A stretch of DNA of 64,000 nucleotides from an uncultured Caryophanales bacterium. GTDB taxonomy: Bacteria; Bacillota_I; Bacilli_A; RFN20; CAG-288. A program made the position numbers and the translations under genes. The notes below the pieces were generated by a model, which saw nothing but the letters and a program-made list of their open reading frames with translations, did no database searches and was not told the DNA's origin. The stretch lies in contig CAJMBK010000002.1 of NCBI GenBank assembly GCA_905211645.1, positions 62,001-126,000 on the forward strand, given 5' to 3'. Numbering within the stretch: the first letter of the stretch is position 1; every line of letters begins with the position of its first letter. Shown here piece by piece: positions 54,902 to 63,677 of this stretch.

Positions 54902-55928
54902 AAAGATGAACAAAGGAACGTTGATTATACCAAGATTAACTGTTGGCAATTCGTTGTTGTTGTTCTTGCTTGAAATCACAAATGTAAATCCTTTGCCAAG
55001 GCATCATTACTGTACAAAACGTCACTCATTCCATTTGGGTGGCATAAACAATTTGATTACTGTGAATGTTGTGAAGAACGAGTAGTGGAAGATGGATATG
55101 ACCCTGATTACCAATTGTTGATTGATGATATAAAAAGACTTAAACACCCATTTCAATTTTCAACATCTGACAAAAAACTTGAAGAGGACGTTTTTTTCAA
55201 ACTATTGGAGAGTATGGAATTAAAACTGACAAAGTTGTTTGGCTTTAAACAAAAAAATTTTCAGCAACTTCCGGACGATATTAGTGAAATACTCAAGTGC
55301 TTTGATAAAAACTATTATTCATCACATTACAAAAAGAAGCACATTGCTGATCATCAAGCATTTGTTGGGCTGGGCGAACTTGGGAACGTTAAAATACAGG
55401 AACAAGTATGTAAGGAAAATGTAAAGACTTTTGGTGATTTAGTAAGAGTAGTTACCATGATGCACGTAACTGGTGTTAGAGATAATAGTAAAAGATTAAA
55501 TGTACAGATCTATTCAAGAGACGATTTATTCAAATTCCTCAAGAAAAACCAACTCACAGATGACGATGTGCTTTTCATTTGTAGAGAAACAAGACAATCT
55601 GGTGAAGGGCACCTGTCGGCTTTGAGTGAAAAAACTTAAGGAAGCAGGAGTAAATGAAAACTCAATAGAGTTTATGCGTTCCATTAATTACATATTTGTA
55701 AAAGCACATGGTATCGCGAACGTCAAAATGTTGTTAAAACTTGCAAAAACATATCTAGAAGAGCCAAAAAGATTTTATGAAGCTTATTTTATGGTCAACA
55801 AGGAATAGGCTCTAAAAGTCGACAAAAATAACGATCTAATAAAAGGGTATGTCGAACACAAAGAAACAGAACTGGAAGATATATTTCTTGCTTATCTTGA
55901 TTGCAAAGAACGAGGAATCACATTATGA
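54902..55928 (+). pseudogene. Decayed gene of unknown family with three lesions
   Basis: One reading frame, with one shift, encodes about 340 protein-like residues from 54902 to the TGA at 55926-55928. Three lesions break it: an in-frame TGA at 54971, a single-base shift in an A6 run near 55630 and an in-frame TAG at 55806-55808. Deleting one A restores SALSEKLKEAGVNENS. After TAG the frame continues as ALKVDKNNDLIKGYV. A Cys-rich FGWHKQFDYCECCEER stretch around 55034-55081 could be a zinc site. The longest intact piece (GTG 55085 to 55639, 184 aa) may still be translated. Family unknown. Confidence 0.6.
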
Positions 55929-56011
55929 ATAGATTAATACCAATAATCAATGAGACGCTAATTTGATTTCTGCAATGAGACAGAGAATTGTATAATTAAG
56001 AAGATGAGCCT

Positions 56012-56025
56012 TCTTCTCGAGAAGA
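56012..56025 (+). promoter_or_regulatory. 14-bp perfect palindrome in the nuclease gene leader
   Basis: TCTTCTCGAGAAGA lies between a TATAAT box (55991-55996) and the ATG at 56053. The position would block transcription or early elongation. CAATGAGAC also occurs twice upstream (about 55949 and 55974). A regulator is not identifiable. Confidence 0.4.
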
Positions 56026-56052
56026 GATGTTTTAAATACAGAGGATTTAGTT

Positions 56053-57804
56053 ATGCCAAGAATTCGTTATCAAAATTTATATGACCGTCTAAAAGCAATT
56101 ACCGAGAACAAAATAACATTCTCTTTGGAAGCTTTGAATAACTTGGTTGATGGACAATTGCCAAATTCCGCTAAAGTTCACCCAACTGCTTTCTTTGCTA
56201 ATAGTGAAGAAAATTCTTATTCTCATTCTTGGATGGATGCTGGTTTTGTAGCTCATTACGACAAAGAAAACGAATCAGTATCTTTTTTTAGAGCTGAAGC
56301 TGAAGAATTTAAGTCAAGAAAAAAGAAGATTTCAGAACCAGAAGAACATTACGAAACGCTTTTGGTTAAGAACTTTAGTGGAAGTTTTAATGAAAATGGT
56401 ATAGGCCATGAAGTTATTAATTTGTTTGACGCAAATTACAACAAGAAAAAATTCTATATTTTCTATGTTCCACCATATGGTTCAATTGGTTCATTAAGTG
56501 AAGACTTTATTAAAACCAACGCTTATCGTAATATCAAAAAAATCTTTGTTTTCGATTCAACAACAATAACAAGCATTTTAAAGCTTAAAGCAGTCATTCT
56601 TAATCCTATACCGGTGGATAGCGTTGAAGAAATGAAACAGATTGCATCAGTGTTTAAATATGGCCCAAATAATATTCCGCTAAATAAAATTGATTTTAAT
56701 GACAATGAATTTCAAAAAGAAAAAGAAGAAAAAACAATATTGTTCCCATTCACTTACAAAATAAAAAAAGATAAAATCTTTAATTTTGAAGAAGACAACT
56801 TGTTTGTGTGGCATAAATGTACAAGTGAAATGAATAATTTAAAAAACGATTCTTTAAGAAAGTTTCATATTGTTTATGGAATAAACGCTAAAATTGATGA
56901 ATTAAACGACACAAATCTTGGCCGAAACAATTATTCGTATAAGTCTCTTGGCCAAGATTTGGAAAATTGGTTCAATAACAAAATAAAGCCTAAATTAGAA
57001 AATAAACAACCCTGGAAGCTTGAAGTTGTTCCAAAAATTTTAAATATCGATTACAAATACACTAAAAATAATTTTCTTGAATTTGTTAAAAAGACCACAG
57101 ACGAAAATCTTTATACAAACTTTATTTGTTCAATATTGAATTCCAACGAAGAGTTGAAGAGTTCGTTTTTCTCCTTCCTTATTAATAAATATCTAAAAAA
57201 GAGAAACTACAAACCAAACAATTTAGTTGTAGAAGCACAATGTCAGTCTCTAATTGAACCAAAAAGAGTAGCGAACAATTACATCAGAGCAAAATCACAA
57301 AAAAACAAAGATAAGCTTAGGAAAAAACTTGTGAACAAATGGAACTTTACCAATGAACAAATAGATTCTCTAACTCAGCCTTTTATCGATGGGCAAATGG
57401 ATATTTATCTCCATGATGACAATTATCGTATTGCTATTGAAAACAAAATATTAAGCGGCATCAACGGTCAACACGATTATATTGATGAAGATATTAATCA
57501 GTTGAAAACTTATAAATTATTCCTAAAAGAACTAAATGATTATGGCTTTGATGGAAAAAGAAAAATAAACAAAGTTATTTTGCTCGCTCCAAAAAATGTT
57601 GCTAACAATTTTGTCAATTACGACAAAGATGTCCCTGTTATGTCTTATCGCGACTTAGCTGAGTTCTTTACAAAAAAAGAAAACAAAGAATTAATTGTTG
57701 AAAAATATAGAGACGATTTCCTTAATTGTGTTTATAAACATTCGGTAACCAGGGAAGAGGATGTCAAAATAAGATTCTTCGATGCATTAAAAAAGGATGC
57801 CTAA
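56053..57804 (+). CDS. DUF7662-like domain fused to a PD-(D/E)XK nuclease
   Basis: A 583-residue protein. Residues 1-75 resemble the DUF7662 pattern (YDRLKAITENKITFSLEALN, LPNSAKVHPTAFFAN, HSWMDAGF), a small module encountered in restriction-like and defence proteins. The middle is unassigned. Residues 395-540 look like a PD-(D/E)XK superfamily nuclease: an acidic residue in GQMDIYLHD, then the AIENKI strand (E-x-K) and an INQLKTYKLFL helix with the superfamily's QxxxY. It likely cleaves DNA in a defence context. The small partner frame at 57797 overlaps its end by 8 nt. Confidence 0.68.
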   Translation: MPRIRYQNLYDRLKAITENKITFSLEALNNLVDGQLPNSAKVHPTAFFANSEENSYSHSWMDAGFVAHYDKENESVSFFRAEAEEFKSRKKKISEPEEHYETLLVKNFSGSFNENGIGHEVINLFDANYNKKKFYIFYVPPYGSIGSLSEDFIKTNAYRNIKKIFVFDSTTITSILKLKAVILNPIPVDSVEEMKQIASVFKYGPNNIPLNKIDFNDNEFQKEKEEKTILFPFTYKIKKDKIFNFEEDNLFVWHKCTSEMNNLKNDSLRKFHIVYGINAKIDELNDTNLGRNNYSYKSLGQDLENWFNNKIKPKLENKQPWKLEVVPKILNIDYKYTKNNFLEFVKKTTDENLYTNFICSILNSNEELKSSFFSFLINKYLKKRNYKPNNLVVEAQCQSLIEPKRVANNYIRAKSQKNKDKLRKKLVNKWNFTNEQIDSLTQPFIDGQMDIYLHDDNYRIAIENKILSGINGQHDYIDEDINQLKTYKLFLKELNDYGFDGKRKINKVILLAPKNVANNFVNYDKDVPVMSYRDLAEFFTKKENKELIVEKYRDDFLNCVYKHSVTREEDVKIRFFDALKKDA

Positions 57805-58375
57805 ATATATGAAACACATTTGGATTAAATCGCTCACAATTGATGATAAAGGTAATTTCTTAGATGAGATGTTTATCGTTTTATCGCCTTCCTTAGAAAC
57901 AAAACAATTAAAACTTAAGCCTACAAACGAGAAAACCGTTAATGACGCATTTATAAAAGTGTCTTTTACAAACCAGAAAGCTAGAGCATTTTTCTACAAA
58001 AATCCTATTTCTATTGGTGACAAAAAGTGTGTCATGTGCAAGAGATCAGCTAGCTATTCAAGATAGGGCAACGTTCTTTTCATCAGAGATGAACTTTTTG
58101 AAAAAATGGACGATTGGTCAAATTGTGGAATTGATTTGACTAACCCAGAAAGCAGGGAAAAGATATCTAAAAATTTCTTGGCTTTCCAAGCTTACAAAGC
58201 TTTACCTCTTAGTGGATGTGAAAGCTTCATTCACTTAAATCCTAAAAACATTTTGGTTATTGATGACTTGTATTCAACCTTTTCAGCTTTGGCTCTTTCT
58301 GTTAGTGATAAAGAACCAACAACCGAAGTTTATAATCTTTTAGATATAGATAAGAAATTTGATAACATTAGTTAA
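57797..58375 (+). pseudogene. Nuclease partner gene interrupted by an in-frame TAG
   Basis: Starting at ATG 57797 (or 57809), 89 codons run to TAG at 58064-58066. The same frame then continues without another stop for 103 codons to TAA at 58373-58375. Reading across the TAG gives a single product of about 192 residues (MKHIWIKSLTIDDKGNFL to VYNLLDIDKKFDNIS), with GNVLFIRDELFEKM directly after the stop. An ATG at 58106 might restart translation. The overlap with the nuclease gene suggests a partner or immunity role; family unknown. Decay is more likely than suppression. Confidence 0.6.
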
Positions 58376-58471
58376 ATATTATTTACTAATCATTTGACAA
58401 TATCTTTTTCCATAGAAAAAGTGCATCGAATTACAAGATACTTTAAATTTTTGTATATAATTACTAATATA

Positions 58472-59668
58472 TTATTGTAGTTTTTCGGAATATAACATTC
58501 CGTTTGATAACATAGAATAAATTATTCGTAGTAATTTATTACATCCAGCTGTCCTGGCGGCTTTTGAATGAAGGCCGTCTTTTTTCTTTTTAGCGACATA
58601 TAAAGCAATTTTAGAACTAGGATTGTGTAGACAAAGACAACTTATTAAGAGATATAAAGAACTTCTAAGAACTGAATTGCCTTTCTTTGATATGTGCATA
58701 TGTTCGCCTGATTGTTTACCAGACTTCATTACCATTGGATCTTAACCTGCATACGCAATTTAAGCTTTTTAAGAATTGTGTTTACTAATATCACCTATTT
58801 CGGGCAATAGTCTTATAGAAAGTCTTTCTCCTACTGAAGGAATAGATTTAATTACTTCAAATTCAGGCAATTGTAAACATAGTTGTTCCATTTGATTTAA
58901 CAGTTCTTCTAAAGCTAGAGATGTATGACTAATTCTATCAACTAATGAAACAAGTTCATTGACCATATAAGAATCTTTATTAACACCTGAATTATGAGAT
59001 TTAATATAATCCAAGATTTTCATAGCCATTTTTTCTTTGGAGCCGCTTCTTCCGGTATTACATTCGCTTAGTGTGCTTAATACACCTTTCATTGTTTTAA
59101 CATTAGAAGGATGTTTATATTTTTTAATGATTGTAAATGTTATTTCTGAATCATACTCAATTACTTCATCAAACATAGGCCAAATAGCATCTAAACAGCG
59201 ATGATATCGGTTCTTTTCAACACTAGATTGATAAATAAGGAATTGATAATGACGAGACATTTCTTTTAAGTCGTCATATACTTTATCTTGTCTATTAAAC
59301 TCCATTAATTCTTTAGTGTAATAAACTTTAGCTATTGTATTAGTGTCTAAAGAATCATTTTTAACTGGTCTGACTTCCGCCTTTCTCATTTTTGCTGATT
59401 TTAAAGGTGATATCTGATAAATTTTAAATTTTTCTTCAATGAAAAATGACAATAGCGGTAAAGCATATACACCCGTAAATTCGTAAACTACAGCAGGTTT
59501 TAAATTAGTTTTCTCTTCAATCGATTTTGCTAATTTTTTAATAGTGTTATAACCATCTAAATCATGATTGATCTTAATGGCTTTACCAACAGGCTTGTTA
59601 GCATCGATAAAACCTCTCATGTGCGATGAATTTTTAGATACTTCAAAATTTATTATTGGATCATACAT
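58472..59668 (-). mobile_element. IS110-family transposase gene interrupted by three TAA codons
   Basis: The minus-strand frame encodes an IS110 transposase of about 398 codons. The RuvC-like part starts at ATG 59668 (AAGGAGG upstream) and contains VVYEFTGVYALPLLSFF and KNDSLDTNTIAKV. The C-terminal Tnp part contains SVGERLSIRLLPEIGDIS and, after the break, DPMVMKSGKQSGEHMHISKK with the family QSG serine. Three in-frame TAA codons lie within 30 nt (58769-58771, 58760-58762, 58742-58744), inside the segment corresponding to SPKALIAYAGLDP. The first catalytic Asp position appears as Glu (NFEVSK). The rest of the frame is open. Confidence 0.8.
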
Positions 59669-59935
59669 AAAAACCTCCTTGCCCATTAGATATCTTGCTA
59701 GTCTGGTTCCTATTATTTATGAAATCCTTTTTTCTTGAACGTGATACGAAGTCTAAGCTTCAATTTGGTTATAAACAGGTTTAAGCAAAAATAAGGGAAT
59801 GATGAATTTTTTATTACGGGTTCTATGACCATAAATATTGATCTCATTCATTCACGGATTCTTCTCTATGTGCCTATAAAGAAAAATCAGGAGACCCCTT
59901 ATCTCCACCTTGCAATTAATTCTATTTTATAGAAT
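59669..59935 (-). ncRNA. Non-coding IS110 left end, candidate bridge RNA region
   Basis: About 265 bases upstream of the transposase start contain no gene. IS110-group elements carry a bridge RNA in the end adjacent to the transposase 5' end. On the minus strand this segment includes candidate stem-loops, for example GGAGA with TCTCC around a TAAGGGG loop and ATTCTA with TAGAAT further upstream. Boundaries and target/donor loops could not be defined by eye. The call rests on position and family knowledge. Confidence 0.35.
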
Positions 59936-59950
59936 TTTGGTCCAATACCT

Positions 59951-60241
59951 TTGGGTATTCATTACTTGGAAGAGTTATTAAGATATCCTGATCTAATGAT
60001 AAGAAATAATGAACTTTGTGTCGTTTTATCTTTTGATAACGAGCACATTATTGTTAAATATCCAAACGATGAAAAGATATATAACCATGATATTGCGTTT
60101 AAAACAGGTCTTCTTGCTTTCAAAAATAAAAGTTTAAAGCGATTAATTGACCAAGATTTACTTGATAAAGATATCGGTGCCAAAAAGAAAGAAGAACTTG
60201 CTGAGAATCATGAAAAGTATCTCACCAGAAGAAAAAAGTAA
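59951..60241 (+). CDS. Small hypothetical protein, up to 96 aa
   Basis: The frame opens just beside the IS end. TTG 59951 gives 96 residues; ATG 59999 would give about 80 (MIRNNELCVVLSFDNEHIIV). The central part alternates in a beta-like manner (VKYPNDEKIYNHDIAFKTG) and the C-terminus is Lys/Glu-rich. The gene may have lost its 5' end when the IS inserted. No family recognised. Confidence 0.45.
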   Translation: MGIHYLEELLRYPDLMIRNNELCVVLSFDNEHIIVKYPNDEKIYNHDIAFKTGLLAFKNKSLKRLIDQDLLDKDIGAKKKEELAENHEKYLTRRKK

Positions 60242-60258
60242 ATAAAACATATAAAAGA

Positions 60259-60432
60259 ATGTATGCAAAGAAAAGAATGCTTCTCGCCTTATTTGGCAAA
60301 GATTTCATTTACGCACTTATGAATGAATTTGAGAAGAAATATAAGCATCTTATTGATAGAAGCACAAAGTATACAACTGTATTTACTGACTCCTATGGAG
60401 ACTATTGGACATCTTGGTATTACTGGTACTGA
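60259..60432 (+). CDS. Possible small protein, 57 aa
   Basis: ATG 60259 opens 57 codons ending TGA 60430-60432. The product begins MYAKKRMLLALFGKDFIYAL and ends in an unusually Trp/Tyr-rich tail (YGDYWTSWYYWY). Only a weak AAAAGA precedes the ATG. It lies 85 bp before the FtsH-like gene and may be part of the same locus. Confidence 0.45.
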   Translation: MYAKKRMLLALFGKDFIYALMNEFEKKYKHLIDRSTKYTTVFTDSYGDYWTSWYYWY

Positions 60433-60517
60433 TGTACTCATATAAAGACATAATTGTAATTTAGAAAACAAATAAAAAATCCGTGTACATAATAATTACA
60501 GAAAGTGAGGAAAACTG

Positions 60518-61909
60518 ATGAAAGATTTAGTTAAAAGAATGAATGATGATGAAGAATTAATTGAAGATGAAGATTGGATGCCTGATGAATTCTATGCAAT
60601 GAAAGAACATAAAGACGAACTTCTTACAAAAGAAAATACCCCTTCCTATGCGATTATCTATGCTTCCAAATTAGAAGAAGGCGCAGTTCCTTTAGGAAAG
60701 GTTATTGGTCACGAGAATCAAAAGAAAGAAATCCTTTCTGTTATTGACTGGTTTAAACGTTCAAAAGAACTTAAAGCCAAAGGTGTTTCTATTCCAAAAG
60801 GAGTCATTCTCTTTGGCGAACCAGGCAATGGTAAATCTTTATTAATTAAAGAGATTATCAGATGTTGCGAATGCCCTGTGTTTGTCTTCCAAGGAGAACA
60901 AACCAACGTTGTAGAAGGAATTGTTGAAACATTCAAGAAAGCTAGAGAAGCAGGACATGCAGTAATTGTCTTTGATGAATTAGATTTACTTATTAATAAA
61001 GAAAGAAGAGTGGTGCGTGCACTTCAAGAAAACCTTGATGGTGTTGAATCTGACGATGACATCTTAGTGCTTGCTGCTACTAATTATTTAAAAGAAATCC
61101 CTGACCCATTATTGCGTCACGGAAGACTTGAAAAGCTCATCAAAGTTCCTTATCCAACCGGTGAAGAAGCTTTAGAACTTCTCAAAAAACACTTCAAAGA
61201 ATTTAATCTCAAATTCCCAGAAGACTTCGATGATGATGAAGTTGCTTTATCTCTAAATGGTATTAGTTGCGCAGGTGTTAAAGCTGTTGTTAACGACTTA
61301 GTCTTAAGAAATGGCTTTGAAAATATCACTTCTGAGATGATTGATAATTCAATCTATAACATTACCGATAGAGTAAAAGACACGCCGGAAGAAGATAACT
61401 TAGAAGTAGCTATTCATGAAGCTGGTCATGCTGTAGTTGCTAAAGCTTTCCCAGAATACTTCATGATTAACAGACTCAATATCTCTGGCGCTAGTGGTGA
61501 ATTCAACGCTAAAGAAGTCGAAAGAGGTTTCTGGCCTTATGAAAAAGTAGTAGCCAACATCAAAATCTCAATGGCTGGTATCCTTGCTCAAAAGATTATC
61601 TGCGGTAGAGGTTCTAATGGCTGTGATAGTGACTTACAAAACGCCAGAATCAGCGCTTATAACATGATTAACATGTGTGGCTATTCGTCTTGCTGGGAGA
61701 CACTCCCAGATATTACACAATTCGCAAGAACTGTTACATCCATCAAGAGAAGAAGGATGGAAAGAAAAATTGAAGCCTTGCTTAAGAAGTGTGAAAAAGA
61801 AACTGTTAAGTATATCAAATCACACAAACTTCAAATCAGCGCTCTCGGCAAACTTCTCTTTGAGAAGAAACATCTTAAATCCTCAGAAATCTTATCCTGT
61901 ATTGGGTAA
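60518..61909 (+). CDS. Cytosolic AAA-M41 (FtsH-like) protease
   Basis: A 463-residue protein with an acidic N-terminus and no membrane helix. It has an AAA+ module (about 60-285; Walker A GEPGNGKS, Walker B VIVFDELD, LAATNYLKEIPDPLLRHGR as second-region-of-homology) and an M41-type peptidase domain (about 300-463). The latter carries the zinc motif HEAGH and a downstream Asp in NGCDSDLQNA, matching the FtsH third ligand. Chromosomal FtsH is about 600-700 aa with two helices, so this is a shortened soluble relative, likely on a mobile island. GTGAGGAA precedes the ATG. Substrates are unknown. Confidence 0.82.
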   Translation: MKDLVKRMNDDEELIEDEDWMPDEFYAMKEHKDELLTKENTPSYAIIYASKLEEGAVPLGKVIGHENQKKEILSVIDWFKRSKELKAKGVSIPKGVILFGEPGNGKSLLIKEIIRCCECPVFVFQGEQTNVVEGIVETFKKAREAGHAVIVFDELDLLINKERRVVRALQENLDGVESDDDILVLAATNYLKEIPDPLLRHGRLEKLIKVPYPTGEEALELLKKHFKEFNLKFPEDFDDDEVALSLNGISCAGVKAVVNDLVLRNGFENITSEMIDNSIYNITDRVKDTPEEDNLEVAIHEAGHAVVAKAFPEYFMINRLNISGASGEFNAKEVERGFWPYEKVVANIKISMAGILAQKIICGRGSNGCDSDLQNARISAYNMINMCGYSSCWETLPDITQFARTVTSIKRRRMERKIEALLKKCEKETVKYIKSHKLQISALGKLLFEKKHLKSSEILSCIG

Positions 61910-61920
61910 GACTTCTCTGG

Positions 61921-62321
61921 ATGAGGAGGAACATAACGAAACAAGAAATTAAATACATTCATATCGGATTAGAGAATGTTGAAGTCATCAACATTGATGT
62001 TAAAAACATGGATACATGAGCATACACGGAATTGCTGATCGAGACACTATTTCTAGATACGATAAAAAGATTGATAAGACCAAATATTGTCAGTCTTTGC
62101 ATATTTGTATTAATAAGAAAGTTGATAAGAAATATCCAACCTATGGTGGGGCTAGCGATCTCACTGTATTTGAAAGATTGTCCAAGTTCAAAGACATTGT
62201 CGATATCACTTATTTAGATGGAAACAAGAATATACTCGAATCAATTTGTGTTCCTTTATTTTTAATACAAGAAATTATTTCAGTTATTAAATATAATTTG
62301 AATTTACCATTTTTAAAATAA
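61921..62321 (+). pseudogene. Island gene split by a frameshift, or two overlapping small genes
   Basis: ATG 61921 gives 32 residues (KYIHIGLENVEVINIDVKN near the end) ending TGA 62017-62019. ATG 62016, in another frame and overlapping it as ATGA, gives 101 residues (MSIHGIADRDTISRYDKKID, later FERLSKFKDIVDITYLDGNK). In sequence character the two look like the front and back of one protein family from mobile elements, so a one-base shift near 62016 is likely. True translational coupling of two genes is the alternative. Confidence 0.5.
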
Positions 62322-62392
62322 AGTAATAAATTGTTTTCATTTAAAATTACATCTTATAAATGATAATTAAATTTATTAAAATAACAAAGCTT

Positions 62393-62974
62393 ATGGATTG
62401 GATTAATGTTAGTTTAACTAGTTTATCAATGTCAGTTGATGCGATGACTGTTTCAGCAGTTGACGGTGTTACCTACAAAGACATTCGTAAAATCAAAATG
62501 ATTTTAATTGCTTTGTCATTTGGTATTGCTCAATTCTTAATGCCGGTTATTGGTTACTTCATCGGTACTAGTTTTAAAGAATATTTAGAGACTTATATTC
62601 CTTATATCGCCTTTTCATTATTAGTTTTACTCGGTATAAAAAGTTTAGTTGATTTTATAAGAGAAAGAATCAATGAAAAGAAAGGCAAAGAGGAAGAAAA
62701 AGTGGTTAAAAAGTTAACTGTAATCAATATTTTGATACAAGCAATTGCTACTTCTATCGATGCTTTATGTATCGGATTTGTTTTCTTAGACTATACAGTA
62801 AGAGATGCGATGTTAACTTTTGGAATCATCGGAATTACAACTTTTGTACTTAGTACCATCACAATTTTCTTAGGTAATAAGATTTCCGGTAAACTTGAAA
62901 AGTGGGGGGCTTTATTATCTGCAATCGTTTTTATCTTAATCGGAACAAAAATTTTAATTGAAAGTTTCTTCTAA
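62393..62974 (+). CDS. mntP: MntP-family manganese efflux pump
   Basis: A 193-residue, six-helix exporter. The duplicated MntP signature is visible: TSLSMSVDAMTVSAVDG in the first half and IATSIDALCIGFVFLDY in the second, each with the Asp-Ala that lines the transport path. I start at ATG 62393, because family members begin just before the first signature. The frame could extend to ATG 62360, adding 11 residues. TAAAAT ends 10 nt before the chosen start and there is no ribosome site. No yybP-ykoY manganese riboswitch was recognised upstream. This gene marks the return to core chromosome. Confidence 0.85.
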   Translation: MDWINVSLTSLSMSVDAMTVSAVDGVTYKDIRKIKMILIALSFGIAQFLMPVIGYFIGTSFKEYLETYIPYIAFSLLVLLGIKSLVDFIRERINEKKGKEEEKVVKKLTVINILIQAIATSIDALCIGFVFLDYTVRDAMLTFGIIGITTFVLSTITIFLGNKISGKLEKWGALLSAIVFILIGTKILIESFF

Positions 62975-63045
62975 GTGCTTTCAAGAAGTAAAAGATAACT
63001 TAACAAATGTTATAATTGTAATGTTTTTCTATTGGAGTTACATTT

Positions 63046-63582
63046 ATGGAACAAAAGACAAATATTTTATTTACACAAGATCAGTTATTAAAGAGATTCG
63101 AAGAACTCGGTAAACAAATCAGTGAAGACTACAAAGATAAAGATTTACATGTAATTTGCTTACTTTCTGGTGGCGTTTATTTCTTCTGTTCACTTACACA
63201 ATTTATCACAATTCCTATGAGCTGCGATTTTATGAAATCATCAAGTTATGGCACTAACAGAGTTTCTTCCGGTCGTGTTTATATTATGAAAGACATCGAT
63301 ATGAATATCGAAAATAAGGATGTTTTAATTATCGATGATATCTGCGATTCCGGTAGAACATTCTCCTACATCACTAAGATGTTAGAAAATAGAAATCCTA
63401 GATCAATTAAAACCTGCTGCATGCTTGACAAAGTCAACTCTAGAGAAGTTGATTTCAAATGCGACTATGTCGGCTTTGAAATTCCTAACTACTTTGTCTA
63501 TGGTTACGGCTTAGACTTAGAGTACAAGTGCCGTAATTTACCTTACATCTGCAAGGTTGATACTGATGAAGAAAGCAAATAA
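63046..63582 (+). CDS. hpt: Hypoxanthine phosphoribosyltransferase
   Basis: The enzyme salvages hypoxanthine and guanine with PRPP to IMP and GMP. The 178-residue protein has the PRPP-binding signature VLIIDDICDSGRTFSYI (about 96-112), the flexible-loop region MKSSSYGTNRVSSG and the C-terminal VGFEIPNYFVYGYGLDL base-binding loop. TTGGAG lies before the ATG. Together with the NCS2 purine permease at 41926 it indicates purine salvage. A terminator follows. Confidence 0.94.
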   Translation: MEQKTNILFTQDQLLKRFEELGKQISEDYKDKDLHVICLLSGGVYFFCSLTQFITIPMSCDFMKSSSYGTNRVSSGRVYIMKDIDMNIENKDVLIIDDICDSGRTFSYITKMLENRNPRSIKTCCMLDKVNSREVDFKCDYVGFEIPNYFVYGYGLDLEYKCRNLPYICKVDTDEESK

Positions 63583-63614
63583 TTAATTACTTAATAACTA
63601 AATTCAATTAAAAA

Positions 63615-63650
63615 GGCTGAGAGAAGAAAAATTTCTTTCAGCCAATTTTT
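63615..63650. terminator. Bidirectional terminator between hpt and the thioredoxin gene
   Basis: GGCTGAGAGAA pairs with TTCTTTCAGCC (one mismatch), flanked by A-runs before and TTTTTT after. Confidence 0.8.
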
Positions 63651-63677
63651 TATCAATTAAATAAGTTACTAGACTAG

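Noticed and set aside
54882..55085. 67-residue open frame in the decayed locus
   Set aside because: It overlaps the more protein-like frame of the pseudogene, has no ribosome site and its composition looks like an out-of-frame translation.
55620..55645. Programmed frameshift at the A6-C run
   Set aside because: The codon phase does not match the A-AAA-AAC slippery heptamer; a +1 shift would be needed, and the locus has two further lesions, so a simple indel is more likely.
54971..58771. Stop-codon recoding (in-frame TGA, TAG and TAA in island genes)
   Set aside because: All three stop codons occur inside frames, while core genes end at TAA, TAG or TGA in normal positions and Trp is TGG. No single recoding explains this; gene decay does.
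62322..62392. yybP-ykoY manganese riboswitch before mntP
   Set aside because: The short A/T-rich gap has no room for or trace of the riboswitch core.
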